Translations under genes and position numbers: made by a program
Part shown: positions 6,313-7,659 of the stretch, piece by piece
Layout: every line of letters begins with the position of its first letter
Position numbering within the stretch: the stretch's first letter is position 1
The notes under the pieces: model-generated
Seen by the model: the letters and a program-made list of their open reading frames with translations, nothing else
Databases searched by the model: none
Told to the model about the DNA's origin: nothing
From: Deltaproteobacteria bacterium
GTDB taxonomy: Bacteria > Desulfobacterota > Desulfobulbia > Desulfobulbales > BM004
Length of the DNA stretch: 7,659 bases
Assembly: GCA_019313095.1 (NCBI GenBank)
Contig: JAFDBU010000081.1
Span: 1-7,659 of the forward strand
Direction of reading: 5' to 3'

Positions 6313-6361
6313 TTTGTTAAATGTGTTAAATAGCGTTAAAAACATTTAACAAATTTTAACA
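6313..6361. promoter_or_regulatory. Upstream activator cluster: five GTTAAA half-sites including a 12-bp inverted repeat
   Basis: TTTGTTAAATGT (6313-6324) and ACATTTAACAAA (6342-6353) form a perfect 12-bp inverted repeat with a 17-nt gap. The core (T/C)GTTAAA recurs as direct copies at 6315, 6324 and 6334, and inverted (TTTAACA) at 6345 and 6355, so the copies are 9-11 bp apart, near one helical turn. The cluster is about 100-145 bp upstream of the predicted sigma-54 start, the usual distance for an enhancer, and ends 12 bp before the regulator's own start codon, so it may also set autoregulation. Confidence 0.7.
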
Positions 6362-6373
6362 AGGTTTATTCCC

Positions 6374-7659
6374 ATGCATAGAAGATCTCCATTTGATAAT
6401 AAATATCTGATGAACGTCTTTGAGAGTATCAGGGACGGGATAATGTTCATGAACCCGGACGGTGATATCATCTACTTCAACAGTGCTGCTGAAAAGATGA
6501 CAGGATACAAACGGGAAGCGGTAATAGGTCTGCCATGTACTTTTCTGGACAGCGACACCTGTGTTATTCTGACCGAATCGGGTCGGCAGAAATGCTGCAC
6601 GCTTTTTGAGACTGGTGAGCCTATTTATAACAAAAAATGCAGGATCCGGTCTAAAACAGGGCAAACTGTGTACCTGCTCAAAAATGCAGTGCCGCTGAAG
6701 GACGATCACGGTGAAATTATCGGGGCTGTAGAGTCCATGACAGACATAACCTCCCTTTACATGAAGGAGCTTGAAATTGAAGAATTAAAGCAGGAGCTGC
6801 GCCAGCATAACTGGTTTATGGGACTTTTGGGTAGCAGCGTTCCCATGCACAGGCTTTTTGAGCAGATCAGGAATGCTGCCGGCAGTGACGCCCCCGTTCT
6901 TATCTGCGGTGAAAGCGGCACCGGCAAGGAACTGATCGCGAACGCCGTTCACCAACTGAGCAGCAGAAAGGAGGGGCCGTTTGTCAAGATGAACTGCGCC
7001 TCCTTAAACGAGTATTTGATGGAAAGTGAGCTGTTCGGCCATAAAAAAGGCTCCTTCACTGGCGCTATCAGTGATCGGAAAGGGAGATTTGAGGCGGCTC
7101 ATAAAGGTTCAATCTTTCTGGATGAAATCGGGGATATGCCCCAGGCAATGCAGGTGAAACTCCTGCGGGTCCTGGAAGAAAAAATTATTGAACGTGTAGG
7201 TGAACATAAACCAATCAAGATCGACGTCAGGCTGATCTCAGCCACGCACCAGGATCTGCATACCCTGGTTTCCATGGGGAAATTCAGACAGGACCTGATG
7301 TACCGGGTCAATGCGATAATTATTCATACCCCGCCATTGAGAGACCGACTGGATGACATTCCGCTACTCGTGACCCACTATTTGAAAAAAATATCCATCA
7401 CCAATGATAAGAAGATTGAACGACTGAGCGGTCCGGCTTTAGATGTTTTAGAAAATTACAAATGGCCGGGCAACGTCCGGCAGCTCATAAACGCCCTTGA
7501 ACATGCAGCAGTTAGCTGCAAAACAGATACCATTGATGTACCTGATCTGCCGGATTATGTCTTCGAAGACGTTGGAGTCGTGCAGGATGGGCAGCAGGAT
7601 GAAAAGGCCAGGATCCAGGCTGCTCTGGATATGTTCAAGGGCAACCGGACAATGGCCGC
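6374..7659 (+). CDS. Sigma-54-dependent transcriptional activator, PAS-AAA+ (3' end beyond window)
   Basis: An open frame of 428 codons with no stop before the window ends. Residues about 12-125 are a PAS sensor domain (GIMFMNPDGDIIYFN, PLKDDHGEIIGAVESMTDIT) with cysteines at 55, 63, 74, 75 and 89. A short coiled linker (about 130-145) leads to the AAA+ domain (about 151-380): Walker A GESGTGKE (179-186), GSFTGA sigma-54 contact loop (226-231), Walker B GSIFLDEIGD (245-254), arginine-finger region FRQDLMYRVN (304-313) and sensor II WPGNVRQL (364-371). The Fis-type helix-turn-helix begins at about residue 411 and is cut by the edge. It hydrolyses ATP to open sigma-54 promoters. There is no receiver domain, so control is by the PAS ligand or redox state rather than a partner kinase. 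The ATG at 6374 has only a weak AAGG site 9 nt upstream, with a stop in frame before it. Its likely target is the divergent operon. Confidence 0.93.
   Translation, partial: MHRRSPFDNKYLMNVFESIRDGIMFMNPDGDIIYFNSAAEKMTGYKREAVIGLPCTFLDSDTCVILTESGRQKCCTLFETGEPIYNKKCRIRSKTGQTVYLLKNAVPLKDDHGEIIGAVESMTDITSLYMKELEIEELKQELRQHNWFMGLLGSSVPMHRLFEQIRNAAGSDAPVLICGESGTGKELIANAVHQLSSRKEGPFVKMNCASLNEYLMESELFGHKKGSFTGAISDRKGRFEAAHKGSIFLDEIGDMPQAMQVKLLRVLEEKIIERVGEHKPIKIDVRLISATHQDLHTLVSMGKFRQDLMYRVNAIIIHTPPLRDRLDDIPLLVTHYLKKISITNDKKIERLSGPALDVLENYKWPGNVRQLINALEHAAVSCKTDTIDVPDLPDYVFEDVGVVQDGQQDEKARIQAALDMFKGNRTMA

Larger units (their letters stand above)
6133..6373. other. Divergent regulatory region between the stress operon and its activator
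   Basis: This 241-bp gap holds the sigma-54 promoter and the GTTAAA cluster. Between them (about 6249-6312) the sequence is AT-rich with A- and T-runs, which would favour bending of DNA between enhancer and promoter; an exact IHF site was not found. No clear promoter for the regulator gene could be identified; a weak TTGTTA-17-TAAAAA pair lies inside the half-site cluster on the plus strand. Confidence 0.55.

Noticed and set aside
6356..6709. A 117-codon minus-strand frame at the activator's 5' end
   Set aside because: It overlaps the PAS domain coding region in antisense and would cover the enhancer cluster; a shadow.
1..7659. Mobile elements, CRISPR arrays, tRNA or rRNA genes
   Set aside because: No transposase or integrase motifs, terminal repeats, regularly spaced repeats or tRNA-like folds were seen on either strand.

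Overview
The window is a stretch of moderate-GC bacterial chromosome with five complete genes on the minus strand, one complete gene on the plus strand, one further minus-strand gene near the left edge, and one plus-strand regulator that runs off the right edge. Good Shine-Dalgarno sites (AAGGAGG, GGAGGA), a sigma-54 activator, Cys-Trp-rich small proteins and an acetogen-type methylenetetrahydrofolate reductase with a cysteine-rich C-terminal domain suggest an anaerobe. A clostridial, Peptococcaceae-like Firmicute is the best guess, but this is inferred from gene style and not from a marker gene.

Left part (1-3830). A small 'two-CW' protein gene (28-327, minus) is preceded by a textbook sigma-70-type promoter (TTGACT-17 bp-TATTAT, minus strand) whose spacer is filled by a near-perfect palindrome that looks like an operator. 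Next comes a cardiolipin synthase with both HKD motifs (576-2036, minus). It is divergent from a fused MTHFR (2305-3783, plus) that joins a MetF-like barrel to a MetV-like cysteine-rich domain.

Right part (3833-7659). This is the most coherent unit. A minus-strand operon reads from right to left: a universal stress protein (6132-5605), a YeeE/YedE-family sulfur-compound permease (5615-4518, overlapping the previous gene by 11 nt), a small exported Gly/Tyr/Pro-rich protein (4499-4206), a strong 12-bp hairpin, and a second two-CW protein (4054-3833). Directly upstream is a perfect-looking sigma-54 promoter (TGGCACG-N4-TTGCT, minus strand, 6226-6241). Behind it lies a phased cluster of five GTTAAA half-sites (6313-6361) containing a 12-bp inverted repeat. 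The divergent gene (6374 to the window end) encodes a sigma-54 enhancer-binding protein with an N-terminal cysteine-containing PAS domain and a complete AAA+ domain; its DNA-binding domain is cut by the window edge.

The simplest reading is a self-contained regulatory module. The PAS-AAA+ protein senses a redox or small-molecule signal, binds the GTTAAA cluster, and drives sigma-54 transcription of a stress/sulfur-import operon that includes two small proteins of unknown function. The two-CW proteins at both ends of the window are paralogues and may belong to the same physiology. The function of the whole is inference; the promoter, the half-site cluster, the operon spacing and the protein motifs are read directly from the sequence.
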